From Leifsonia aquatica (lineage in GTDB: Bacteria > Actinomycetota > Actinomycetes > Actinomycetales > Microbacteriaceae): a stretch of DNA of 64,000 nucleotides. The notes below the pieces were generated by a model. It ran no database searches. It saw only the letters and a program-made list of their open reading frames with translations, and had not been told where the DNA came from. Both the position numbers and the translations under genes were made by a program. The stretch spans positions 124,001 through 188,000 of the forward strand of contig NZ_JACHVP010000004.1 in NCBI RefSeq assembly GCF_014190775.1, read 5' to 3'. Positions 31,870-39,932 of the stretch are shown here, one piece after another (the stretch's first letter is position 1; every line of letters begins with the position of its first letter).

Positions 31870-33120
31870 TCAGCTCGGGAGGAGTGCGCTGCCCCGGCGC
31901 CAGACCTGACGGATGCCGAGGGTGTCCGAGATCCGCGTCGTGGGGTCGCCGTCGACGAGCACGAGATCGGCCCGGAGCGACTCGCGGATCCGCCCCCGAT
32001 CGTCGAGACCGAACCGGCGTGAAGGGGTCGCGGTCGCGGCACGCAGCGCCTCGGTGGGCGTCAGACCGGCGCGGACGAGGAGCTGCAGCTCGTGGTGGAC
32101 GCTCGCCCCGTGCGCCATGCCGCCCAGCGCCGGCAGCGGGAACGACACGTCGGTGCCGACGAGGATGTCGACCCCGGCCGCGTGAAGGGCGCGGACCGAT
32201 GCGAGCACGTCATCCAGATCGCCCTGCGGGTACCGGTCGTAGCTGCTCTCCAGGGTCGCGATCCAGGCGTCGTCGAGCTTGGAGCGGACACGCGGATCAG
32301 CGGCGAACGCGGTGGCGGGGATCCCCATCATCGAGGCGTTCAGCACGACGCAGGGCACGACGAACGCGCCGGACGCGGCGACGGCCTCGATGATCTGCGG
32401 GGTGTGGGGCCGGTCCATGAAGAGGTGCACGAGCCCGTCGATGCCTCCGGCGATCGCCGAGGCCGTCGCGTCGACGGTGAGCGTGTGCGCGACGGTCAGA
32501 AGTCCGCGGCGATGCGCCTCCGCGACGCCCGCCGCGATCGTCGCGTCGTCGAGGAGAGGGAGGCCGGGCGCTCCCTCCACGGTCCCGTCGTCGATCATGA
32601 ACTTGATGTAGTCCGACCCGGTCGCCTCGAGCCGGGGGATGAACGCGACCGCCTCCTCCGGGGTGGTCGCGAACGGCATCACGATGTCGGCCCACTGGTC
32701 GGCGGCCGCGCCCTCCGCTTTCCAGGGGGCCTCGTCGCCGTCGTCGTGCCCGCCATCGCCCATCAACTCGCTCGGGTGGCCGCCGGGCGGCGTGATCCCG
32801 AAACCCGCGGAGCGGACGTCGGCGACACGATCGTTCTCGGTCACCTGGGTGCGTGCGACGCGCGTGAACATCCCCTGCATCTCCAGCTCGGTGGTCACTC
32901 CGAACGTGAGCGCCAATTCGAGCCCCTCGAGGGACGTGTGGACGTGCGCGTCGATCAGCCCGGGCATCAGCGTCCCGCCACGACCGTCCACGACGACCGC
33001 TCCGTCGGGGACCTCACCCCCGATCGACACGATCCGGGTTCCCTCGATCACCACCGACGTCTCGGGGATGACCTCCTCGCCGTCGAAAATCCGTGCGCCG
33101 ACGATCGCCGTCCTGGTCAT
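31870..33120 (-). CDS. Amidohydrolase, imidazolonepropionase/prolidase-like
   Basis: 416 residues. Metal motif DAHVHTS after the N-terminal beta domain, YIKFMIDDG (metal-bridging Lys), HTLTVDATASAI, HLFMD and GTDVSFPLP are the landmarks of the amidohydrolase subgroup that includes imidazolonepropionases and Xaa-Pro or organophosphate-acid hydrolases. The substrate is unknown. The ATG at 33120 has AAGGAGAA upstream. It is divergent from a TetR gene with two inverted repeats between them, so it is probably induced when TetR is released. Confidence 0.87.
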   Translation of the reverse strand: MTRTAIVGARIFDGEEVIPETSVVIEGTRIVSIGGEVPDGAVVVDGRGGTLMPGLIDAHVHTSLEGLELALTFGVTTELEMQGMFTRVARTQVTENDRVADVRSAGFGITPPGGHPSELMGDGGHDDGDEAPWKAEGAAADQWADIVMPFATTPEEAVAFIPRLEATGSDYIKFMIDDGTVEGAPGLPLLDDATIAAGVAEAHRRGLLTVAHTLTVDATASAIAGGIDGLVHLFMDRPHTPQIIEAVAASGAFVVPCVVLNASMMGIPATAFAADPRVRSKLDDAWIATLESSYDRYPQGDLDDVLASVRALHAAGVDILVGTDVSFPLPALGGMAHGASVHHELQLLVRAGLTPTEALRAATATPSRRFGLDDRGRIRESLRADLVLVDGDPTTRISDTLGIRQVWRRGSALLPS

Positions 33121-33152
33121 CCGCTTCTCCTTGCGTCCGTGTCGAAATCTAA

Positions 33153-33171
33153 TTCTGTAGCGACTACAGAA
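33153..33171. promoter_or_regulatory. TetR operator candidate 1
   Basis: Perfect inverted repeat TTCTGTAG-CGA-CTACAGAA, 8-bp arms with a 3-nt centre, in the 104-bp gap between the divergent amidohydrolase and tetR genes, 33 bp from the amidohydrolase ATG. Confidence 0.65.
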
Positions 33172-33187
33172 AACTAGTAATACCATA

Positions 33188-33205
33188 ATTGCATCCACTT
33201 GCAAT
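33188..33205. promoter_or_regulatory. TetR operator candidate 2 overlapping the tetR promoter
   Basis: Perfect inverted repeat ATTGCA-TCCACT-TGCAAT. A -35 TTGCAT (33189-33194) overlaps it, and a -10 TAGGAT (33213-33218) follows after 18 nt, 6 nt before the tetR ATG. Confidence 0.5.
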
Positions 33206-33224
33206 GATCTTCTAGGATGGCTGA

Positions 33225-33803
33225 ATGGCAGCAGGTACCGGACTCCGCGAGCGCAAGAGGGTGCAGACCCGCCGCGCGCTCCACCAGGCCGCCGTCCGGA
33301 TGTTCCTGGAGCGCGGGTTCGACGAGGTGACGGTCGCCGAGATCGCCGACGAGGCCAATGTCGCGCTGACCACGCTCTTCACGTACTACCCCGCCGGGAA
33401 GGTCGGGCTGGTCTTCGAGCAGGAGGAGGACCGCGCGACGGCACTCGTCCACGCGATCCGCGAGCGCGCGCCCGGGACCGACCCCCTGAGCGCCATCGAG
33501 AGCTTCATGGGCAGCCGGCTCCCGTTCGACGGTGACGACCGACGCTCGCGGGAGCTCCTCGACCTCATCTTCTCCACGCCGCAACTGCGCGCCTACGTGC
33601 GGACGAAATGGACCGACTGCGAAGACGCACTGGTCTCGGCGCTCGCCGACGAGTGGCAGACGGGTGACGGCGTCGGCCTCCGCTCACTCGCTCGGTTCAT
33701 CCTCGAAACGCCCGACCTCGCGGCGCGCGAACCCTCCCCTGCCGATGCACTGCGGATCGTGTTCGAGAACGTGCGGCGGGGCTGGAGGCTCGATCGCGCG
33801 TGA
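33225..33803 (+). CDS. TetR-family transcriptional regulator
   Basis: 192 residues. N-terminal helix-turn-helix QTRRALHQAAVRMFLERGFDEVTV... with recognition helix NVALTTLFTYYP. The C-terminal ligand domain is of undefined type. Divergent from the amidohydrolase, which it probably represses through the two inverted repeats. The -10 TAGGAT lies 6 nt before the ATG, implying a leaderless message and autorepression. Confidence 0.92.
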   Translation: MAAGTGLRERKRVQTRRALHQAAVRMFLERGFDEVTVAEIADEANVALTTLFTYYPAGKVGLVFEQEEDRATALVHAIRERAPGTDPLSAIESFMGSRLPFDGDDRRSRELLDLIFSTPQLRAYVRTKWTDCEDALVSALADEWQTGDGVGLRSLARFILETPDLAAREPSPADALRIVFENVRRGWRLDRA

Positions 33804-33809
33804 ACGCAC

Positions 33810-33871
33810 GCCGAGGTTCACCTTGTGGCCCCCATCCCGCCCGGAATGAGCGCCACGTCGTGAACTTCGGC
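33810..33871. repeat. Intergenic palindrome, family A copy 2
   Basis: 62 nt, the same length and layout as the copy at 31791, with outer arms GCCGAGGTTCAC / GTGAACTTCGGC (one mismatch) and the shared core CGGAATGAGCGCCAC. It lies between the tetR stop and the convergent gene ending at 33882. Confidence 0.8.
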
Positions 33872-33881
33872 GGCGGAGGGC

Positions 33882-34202
33882 TCAGGAGTCGCGGCCGACC
33901 GCGGGCTCTCCGACGAACTGGTGCGCCTCGGAGGCGAGCTCCGGCCAGTCGTCCTCCGCGGTGATCGCGGTCCAGGCGCCGGTCGCGGCGGTGCTGCCGG
34001 TGGCCGGCTGTGCGACGCCGCGCTCGATCAGATCCGCCGACCGCGGTGCCGGGAGGTCGACGACCAGCGCCGATCCGTCGAGGTAGGCGAACAGCCTCCC
34101 CTTGACCAGGAGCCGGTCGCCGTCGAGCGTCACGTCGTCGTCCGGGTCGCTCTGGAGTGCGAACGCCACGTCGGCGAACGCCTGGTTGAATCCCTCTGCC
34201 AT
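33882..34202 (-). CDS. Small hypothetical protein
   Basis: 106 residues, acidic, soluble, one domain by appearance (helix GFNQAFADVAFALQS, then beta strands DDVTLDGDRLLVKGRLFAYLDG). It vaguely resembles MmcQ/TfoX-N-like small proteins in its strand pattern (KGRLFAYL, LIERGVAQP), but no family is claimed. ATG 34202 is chosen because a -10-like TAGGCT (complement of 34209-34214) lies 6 nt upstream, the spacing seen for many genes here; GTG 34208 is the alternative. Confidence 0.65.
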   Translation of the reverse strand: MAEGFNQAFADVAFALQSDPDDDVTLDGDRLLVKGRLFAYLDGSALVVDLPAPRSADLIERGVAQPATGSTAATGAWTAITAEDDWPELASEAHQFVGEPAVGRDS

Positions 34203-34272
34203 GGGCACAGCCTAGGGGCGGGGGCCCCGGGCGCGACAGGGCTTGACGCCGTGACACGTCGTGACGGAGCGA

Positions 34273-34307
34273 CCGGGGCGGCGTCGCGTTCGGCGACGCA
34301 GCCCCGG
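34273..34307 (-). terminator. Terminator hairpin of the DUF4832 gene
   Basis: CCGGGGC and GCCCCGG (34273-34279, 34301-34307) enclose an inner CGTCGC/GCGACG stem; very stable and 10 nt after the stop at 34317 on the minus strand. Confidence 0.65.
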
Positions 34308-34316
34308 CCTCCCTCA

Positions 34317-35879
34317 TCACGCGGCGCGGAACCCGCCGCGCGCGCAGCCTCCGCCGTGACCGCCAGCGGGCGTGCCGTGGCCGGGATGCGCGCCGACCGG
34401 CGTCCCGCCATGGCCGCCCGCACCGCCGTGCCCGTGCCCGGCCGACGTGCTCCCGCTCACGACGGTGGTCGTGCCGAGCGTGAGCCAGCCGGACTTCGTC
34501 GTGTCCTGCGCGGCGTTGGCGAACCGGATCGGGAGGCCGCCCGCGAGCGGGTTGGTGACCTGCGCGACGAGCGTGTACGTCCCGGGCGCGACGCCGGTCA
34601 GGTCGATGCTGCCCGTGAACTGTGTGCTCGCTCCGCTGGCGATGTCGCTGACGTGCCAGGAGGTCGTGACCGTCTTGACGGCCGCTCCGGAGGGGTTCAC
34701 GTAGCTCAGCGTGATCGGCCAGTCGTAATAGAAGGGAGCACGACCGACGTTCGCGACGGACAGCCCGACGGAGACGGTGGTCGGCGCCGTCGACGACGGC
34801 ACGAGCGCCTGGGTGGCGCGGAACGAATAGCCGAGCGACTTCGACGCGGCGAGAGCGGCCGGCTTGTCCGCGGCCGAGTAGCCGGTCTCGAAGGCGTAGT
34901 GGTCCATGAGCCAGCTGGCGTGGGTCTGGTCGGCGCTGCCCGCGAAGTCGTTGTCGCCTCCGTCCTCCAGCACCGGGCATCCGGCCGCCGAGAAGAGGCA
35001 CGGCTGCAGCTCGGGGCGCAGCTCGCCGGCGATCGGCTCGGTCTTCCACTTGTCGGTGGCGCCGGCCGCGACCATGTTGTCCATGAAGTGCCAGCCGAGC
35101 GAGCTCGTCTTGGTCTCGAGGGCGAACGAGTCGTCGTGATAGCCGATCGGCAGGCCCGCGTTCATGGTGGAGGGGTTGCGCACCATGAGCTTCGTGGTGT
35201 GGAAGGCGTCGGTGAAGTCGGTCAGCACCTCCAGCTGGGTGGCGTCGGAGGGCATCCAGTTCGGCTGACCGCCGTCGCCGTTGTACGGGTAGGTGTGCCA
35301 TTCGCCCCAGAAGCCGATCAGCCCGGCCTGCACGAACCCGACGCGGGCGTCGCCGTCGTAGCGCTGCCCGAGCGCGGCGACGAAGTGGTCGATCGCGGTG
35401 CGCAGGTTCGGGTCGTCGTAATCCGGCGAGACGCTGACGCCGTTGTTGCCGTAGTCGCTGTAGGAGTGGGTGGCCAAGCCGCCGTCGAGCAGATACTGCG
35501 GCACGCCGCTGGGCTGACCGGGATAGTCGAGGTAGAAGCGGAAGGCGGTCTGGTGGCCGCGCGCCGCGATCGTGTCCAGGGCGGTGTCGAGCGTCGACCA
35601 GTCGAAGGTGTCGGGCCCGGTCATCACGGCATTCACCGGGAAGTACGCCCACTCCATCGAGTAGGGGAACGCGGTGTACGAGCCGGCGAAGGGGATGAAG
35701 CCCTTCAGCGGATTGACGTCCGGTTCGCCGGCGGCGGCGAGGGAGGTCCAGGAGGCCTGCCCGGACGTGCCGGTCGGGTGGTTCGTGCCCGCCGTGGCCG
35801 GGGCCGCGAACAGGGCGGGTATCGCGAGTGCGGCCGCGGCGGCCACCCCCACGATCGTGTTCCGTACGGTTCTGCGCAT
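34317..35879 (-). CDS. Secreted DUF4832-like (TIM-barrel glycosidase-like) protein with His/Gly-rich tail
   Basis: 520 residues. Signal peptide of about 30 residues ending ATAG. The main domain (about 45-330) has GFIPFAGSY, FRFYLDYPGQPSG, QAGLIGFWGEWHTYP (a Glu-bearing strand end as in retaining glycosidases) and GWHFMDNMVA, the pattern of DUF4832 proteins. The DUF4832 assignment is from memory of the family. A beta-sandwich module (about 355-475) follows. The last 45 residues are Gly/His-rich with about eight His and one Cys, a possible metal-binding tail. Last gene of the alpha-galactoside operon, so a glycan-active enzyme or binder is likely. Confidence 0.75.
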   Translation of the reverse strand: MRRTVRNTIVGVAAAAALAIPALFAAPATAGTNHPTGTSGQASWTSLAAAGEPDVNPLKGFIPFAGSYTAFPYSMEWAYFPVNAVMTGPDTFDWSTLDTALDTIAARGHQTAFRFYLDYPGQPSGVPQYLLDGGLATHSYSDYGNNGVSVSPDYDDPNLRTAIDHFVAALGQRYDGDARVGFVQAGLIGFWGEWHTYPYNGDGGQPNWMPSDATQLEVLTDFTDAFHTTKLMVRNPSTMNAGLPIGYHDDSFALETKTSSLGWHFMDNMVAAGATDKWKTEPIAGELRPELQPCLFSAAGCPVLEDGGDNDFAGSADQTHASWLMDHYAFETGYSAADKPAALAASKSLGYSFRATQALVPSSTAPTTVSVGLSVANVGRAPFYYDWPITLSYVNPSGAAVKTVTTSWHVSDIASGASTQFTGSIDLTGVAPGTYTLVAQVTNPLAGGLPIRFANAAQDTTKSGWLTLGTTTVVSGSTSAGHGHGGAGGHGGTPVGAHPGHGTPAGGHGGGCARGGFRAA

Positions 35880-35964
35880 TCTGGTGCACCTTTCTGACGG
35901 CGTCGTCGCCGTCTGGTCGTCGAGCGGTGAATGTGCGTACTGCGGTCGGATTCGGGTTCCGGGA

Positions 35965-36003
35965 GCGTGGGGCGCGACCTCGGGCGGACGCCGCGCCCCA
36001 CGC
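35965..36003 (-). terminator. Hairpin immediately after the GH36 gene
   Basis: Perfect 12-bp inverted repeat GCGTGGGGCGCG / CGCGCCCCACGC (35965-35976, 35992-36003) starting 2 nt after the GH36 stop on the minus strand. It may reduce read-through into the DUF4832 gene or protect the upstream mRNA. Confidence 0.55.
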
Positions 36004-36005
36004 GT

Positions 36006-37508
36006 CTAGCCGACGACGGAGGCAGCCTCGACGGCGGCCTCCCCCGTCACGATGGGGGTGAAGTCGACCTCGCGCCCGCTGATGCGGAAGGCGTAGCGGC
36101 CGGTCTGCTCGATCAGCGCGGTCTCCTCCATGTAGTCCCGCAGCTCCCCCCGCTCCGCCGGCGTGAGCCAGGCGAGCGGGTCGGAGGTGGAGCGGAACTC
36201 GAGCACGGCGGCGGTGTCGCGCAGCGCCTGCCGCTCGCCGTCGGAGAGCAGGCTGCGGGCGCTGCGGAAGTAGATCGCATCGGGGTCGACCTCGTAGAGC
36301 CGCTTCATCCAGGCGCGGTTGATGGAGGAGACGATGGAGTTGCGCGCGCCGACTCCCGACGGGTCGCCGACGCGCTCCGCGTTGTCCCAGAAGGCCGCGA
36401 CGTCCGGTCCGACCCGCGCGCCGTCGAACACGCCGACGGACGGGATCATCGGGACGCCGCACCCGAGCAGGTACACGTCGTCGCCGACGACCGAGCGGAT
36501 GTGCTCCACGGCCTCCCGGTACGCGGTCTCCCGGTGCACGCCCGTGCTGCGGTTGCCGGTGATGGCGCCCGCGTACATGAAGTCGAGCTTGAGGTAGCGG
36601 TATCCCCAGCCGGTCACACGCTCGAAGACCTCGCGCAGGTGGTCCTTCACCTCGGCCTGCGTCGTGTCGAGCGAGTAGTAGTGGGAGTCCCAGTTGTACC
36701 CGCTGACCAGGGGCCGGCCGTCGTCGTCCTGCACGAGCAGGTCGGGGCGGGTGCGGGCGATGTCGGAGTCGGGCAGGGCGATCATCGGCGCGAGCCACAG
36801 CCCGGGCCGGAACCCGGCGTCGGCGATCGTGCGCGCCGTCGCGGCCATGCCTGAGGGGAACTTCGCGTTGGCCGTCCAGTCGCCGACGATCGGCTCCCAG
36901 CCGTCGTCGAGCTGGAAGACGTCGAACGGGTAGCCGGCGAGATCGCGCACCGTCCGCGCGATGGTGTCCTCGTCGATGTCCTCGAAGAAGGAGTACCAGC
37001 TGCTCCACACCGCGCCCGCCCGCAGCGAGCGCCTCCCGAGCCGCGCGGCGACGAGGTCGGCGTAGGCGGCGAACACCTCGACCTCGGGGCCGTAGCCGAC
37101 GAACCACTCGGCCGAGGCCTCCTCCGCACGGCCCCAGAGCACGTTGCCGTCGGCGCCCACCCGGGGCGTCCCGAGGCCGAGGGCGCCGAGCAGGAGGACG
37201 TTGCCGTCCTCCCCGACGACGGCACCGACCGCGCTGCCCGAGTGGAGGTGCGGCGTCTCGTTCGCGGCATCGTCGGCGGTGAGGAGGCGCCGGGGGCTGT
37301 CCTTGATGCCGATGGTCTCACCGTCGGTGCGCGCCCAGCCGGACGGGCTCCACGAGTTCCAGCCGTGCCGGTAGAACTCGGTGTCGCCGAAGGGGTGCAG
37401 GAGGGCGACGGGCCCGGCGGGCACGATGTGGCCTCCCGGCACCGCGATCGGCGCTCCGGTGACGTTGGCGGGGATCCGCACGGATCCGAAGTCGAAGGTG
37501 TGCAGCAT
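36006..37508 (-). CDS. GH36-type alpha-galactosidase
   Basis: 500 residues, shorter than the usual about 700-residue GH36 enzymes because the N-terminal beta-sandwich is reduced. The barrel has FQLDDGWE, YRYLKLDFMYAG (nucleophile Asp309) and DGARVGPD (acid/base Asp369), and WNSWSPSG binds substrate. No signal peptide, so it hydrolyses imported alpha-galactosides in the cytoplasm. It follows the ABC transporter genes and lies upstream of the DUF4832 gene. A GH27/31/36-clan enzyme of other specificity is possible. Confidence 0.87.
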   Translation of the reverse strand: MLHTFDFGSVRIPANVTGAPIAVPGGHIVPAGPVALLHPFGDTEFYRHGWNSWSPSGWARTDGETIGIKDSPRRLLTADDAANETPHLHSGSAVGAVVGEDGNVLLLGALGLGTPRVGADGNVLWGRAEEASAEWFVGYGPEVEVFAAYADLVAARLGRRSLRAGAVWSSWYSFFEDIDEDTIARTVRDLAGYPFDVFQLDDGWEPIVGDWTANAKFPSGMAATARTIADAGFRPGLWLAPMIALPDSDIARTRPDLLVQDDDGRPLVSGYNWDSHYYSLDTTQAEVKDHLREVFERVTGWGYRYLKLDFMYAGAITGNRSTGVHRETAYREAVEHIRSVVGDDVYLLGCGVPMIPSVGVFDGARVGPDVAAFWDNAERVGDPSGVGARNSIVSSINRAWMKRLYEVDPDAIYFRSARSLLSDGERQALRDTAAVLEFRSTSDPLAWLTPAERGELRDYMEETALIEQTGRYAFRISGREVDFTPIVTGEAAVEAASVVG

Positions 37509-37529
37509 GGTGGGCTTTCTGTGTGGTGC

Positions 37530-37556
37530 GCGGGGGCGGCCGGTCGCCGCCCCCGC
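37530..37556 (-). terminator. Intra-operon stem-loop after the substrate-binding protein gene
   Basis: Perfect 11-bp stem GCGGGGGCGGC / GCCGCCCCCGC with a 5-nt loop, in the 56-nt gap between the binding-protein stop and the GH36 start. Hairpins at this place commonly stabilise binding-protein mRNA and lower downstream expression. Confidence 0.65.
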
Positions 37557-37564
37557 GGTTGTCG

Positions 37565-38911
37565 CTACTTGAAGAGGGCGTTGACCTGTTTGTTCGCCTC
37601 GGTCAGCGACGCCTTCGCGTCCTTCTGGCCGAGCGCGACGCTCTGGATGGCGTCCTGCACGATCTGGCTGATCTCGGTGCCGTGGTAGCTGATCGGGAGG
37701 ATGAACGTGCCGTCCTTCGCCTGCTGCTCGTCGAGGAACACCTGGGCGTTCAGGCCCTCCTGCTCCCGCACCTGGGCGGACTTCTCCGAGGCCTCCTTGA
37801 TGGCCGGGAAGACGATGCCGGTCGCGGCCACGGTGTTCTGGCAGTCGGCGGAGGCCAGGTACTTGACCCACTCCCATGCCTGGTCCTTGTGCTTGGAGCC
37901 GGCGTAGATCGCGTCCGACAGGCCGTTGATCGCGGTCTTGCGTCCCTCGGGTCCGATGGGCAGCGGGGCGAATCCGAACTGGTCGGTCTTGCCCTTGTAG
38001 GAGGCGAGGTTGAACGAGCCGAGCGTGGTCAGCGCTCCGCCGCCGTTGTCGAGCACCTCGGAGCGGGCGAGCGTCGACTGCACGTCGAGCTTGGGCGCGT
38101 AGCCCTTCTGCGAGAGGTCGGCGAGCCACTGGACGGTGTCGGTGAGCTTCGACTGGTCGTAGTTGAATTTCGTGCCGAACGGGTTCTTGTCGGCGTAGTA
38201 CCAGCCGTTGGAGACGGCGAGGTTGCCCCAACCGTTCTGACCCTGCGAGCCGTCGGCCCACTCCGGGAGGAAGCCGTAGGTCTTCACGTTGTTCTTGTCG
38301 AACGCGGGGTCGAGGCCGTTGTGGCCGTTCTTGTCGACCGTCAGCTTCGCGATCAGCTGCTCGAACGTCCCGCCGTCCTTCGCGTTCCAGGTCAGGTCCG
38401 AGAGCGACTTCTCGTCGACGCCGGCGGCGGCGAGGTCGGCCTTGTTGTAGACCAGGCCCATGGTGTCCCAGTCCTTCGGGAGGCCGTAGCGCGCGTCGTC
38501 GACCTTCCACAGGTCGGCGAGGCCGTCGACGTACTGCGAGAGGTCGACCTTGTCCTTCTTCACGTACGGCTCGATGTCGACGATCTGCTTGTCCTGCACG
38601 AACTGCGGGTAGTACGACACCTGGTCGACCCAGACGTCGGGCGCGCTGCCCGCGGCGATCTGCGTGGAGAGGTTGGTCCAGTACTGGCCCCAGGCGCTCT
38701 GGCTGATCTTGATCGTGATGTTCGGGTTGGCCTTCTCGAAGTCGGCGGCGCACTGCTGGTAGGCGGGCACCTGGGTGTCGTCCCACATCCAGTAGTTCAG
38801 GGTCACCTTCTCGTCGGATCCCGATCCCGAGCCCGAGGACGAGCAGGCCGAGACGCCGACCAGGAGTGCGGCGGCGGCGGCGATGGCGGCGACGCGACGT
38901 ACCTTTGTCAT
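37565..38911 (-). CDS. Sugar ABC transporter substrate-binding lipoprotein (family 1)
   Basis: 448 residues. Signal peptide with lipobox VSAC (Cys23) and a Ser/Gly linker; anchored on the outer membrane face. Extracellular solute-binding family 1 features: NYWMWDD at the start of the mature protein, FEKANPNITIKI, YGLPKDWDTMGLVYNK and QAWEWVKYLAS. Aromatic residues (QNGWGNLAVSNGWYYA) suit oligosaccharide stacking. Third gene of the operon, after the two permeases. With GH36 it probably brings in raffinose/melibiose-like alpha-galactosides. Confidence 0.92.
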   Translation of the reverse strand: MTKVRRVAAIAAAAALLVGVSACSSSGSGSGSDEKVTLNYWMWDDTQVPAYQQCAADFEKANPNITIKISQSAWGQYWTNLSTQIAAGSAPDVWVDQVSYYPQFVQDKQIVDIEPYVKKDKVDLSQYVDGLADLWKVDDARYGLPKDWDTMGLVYNKADLAAAGVDEKSLSDLTWNAKDGGTFEQLIAKLTVDKNGHNGLDPAFDKNNVKTYGFLPEWADGSQGQNGWGNLAVSNGWYYADKNPFGTKFNYDQSKLTDTVQWLADLSQKGYAPKLDVQSTLARSEVLDNGGGALTTLGSFNLASYKGKTDQFGFAPLPIGPEGRKTAINGLSDAIYAGSKHKDQAWEWVKYLASADCQNTVAATGIVFPAIKEASEKSAQVREQEGLNAQVFLDEQQAKDGTFILPISYHGTEISQIVQDAIQSVALGQKDAKASLTEANKQVNALFK

Positions 38912-38957
38912 TGTTTTCTCTCTCTGTGTTGGGTGGTGCATTGGGGGAGGTGCCTGG

Positions 38958-39923
38958 TCACTTGATGCCGGTGAAGTTGAGGGACTCCACGATCCGGCGG
39001 CCCAGGAAGATCAGCAGGATGAGCACGGGGATGACCGACAGGGTCGATCCGGCCATCAGGCCGGTCCAGTCGGGCTGGGTGTTCGGCGACTGCTGGAGGT
39101 AGACGCCGAGGGCGACGGTCATGGTGCGGACGCTCTCGTCGCGGCCGATGAGCAGCGGCCAGAGGTAGTCCTTCCACGCCCAGACCACCGTGATGAGGCC
39201 GATCGTGATCAGCGGCCCACGGCTCATCGGCAGGGCGATCCGCCAGAACACGCGAGCCTTGCCCGCCCCGTCGAGCATCGCGGCCTCCTCCACGTCCACC
39301 GGGATGTTGAGGAAGAACTGGCGCAGGAAGAACAGCGCGAACGGGGTCATCAGCAGGCTCGGCGCGACCATGCCCCACACCGTGTTCAGGAGGCCGAGGT
39401 CGCGGACGAGCACGAAGTTGGGCAGCAGCGTGAAGATGCCGGGGACCATCAGGGCGGCGATCAGGATCGAGAAGAGCACGTTGCGCCCCGGGAAGCGCAG
39501 ACGGGCGAACGCATAGCCCGCCATCGCGCAGAACACGGTCTGGAAGAAGCCGATCAGAGCGCAGTACACGATCGAGTTCCACAGGTAGAGCAGGAAGTTG
39601 ATCGAGGCGCCGGACCCGCCGGCGGCCTGGTCCTCGGCGGGGCTGAGGAAGCCGAGCACCCGGGCGAAGTTGATCAGGGTCGGGCTGCCCGGGAAGAGCG
39701 AGCCGGAGTCCTTGATCACGTCCGCGGCGGGCGTCAGCGCGGTCTTCAGCATCCAGTAGAAGGGGAAGAGCGTCAGGATCAGGGAGACGATCAGGACGAT
39801 CCAGCCCAGGGTGCGCCCGATCGAGAACGGGCGGCGTTCGCGGCGGGCGGCGATGGCGCGGGCGGGTGCGGGAGGCTCGGCCGCCGGGTTCACGGTCGGC
39901 ACGGTCGGCTGCGTTGTCGTCAT
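38958..39923 (-). CDS. Sugar ABC transporter permease (MalG type)
   Basis: 321 residues with six membrane segments after a cytoplasmic N-terminus of about 40 residues. The ATPase-contacting EAA loop reads EEAAMLDGAGKARVFWRIALP, and the protein ends in the IVESLNFTGIK typical of MalG-type subunits. Pairs with the upstream MalF-type gene (9-nt gap). No ATPase gene is in the operon, so a shared MsiK-type ATPase elsewhere is expected, as is common in actinobacteria. Confidence 0.92.
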   Translation of the reverse strand: MTTTQPTVPTVNPAAEPPAPARAIAARRERRPFSIGRTLGWIVLIVSLILTLFPFYWMLKTALTPAADVIKDSGSLFPGSPTLINFARVLGFLSPAEDQAAGGSGASINFLLYLWNSIVYCALIGFFQTVFCAMAGYAFARLRFPGRNVLFSILIAALMVPGIFTLLPNFVLVRDLGLLNTVWGMVAPSLLMTPFALFFLRQFFLNIPVDVEEAAMLDGAGKARVFWRIALPMSRGPLITIGLITVVWAWKDYLWPLLIGRDESVRTMTVALGVYLQQSPNTQPDWTGLMAGSTLSVIPVLILLIFLGRRIVESLNFTGIK

Positions 39924-39932
39924 GGCGGTGTC

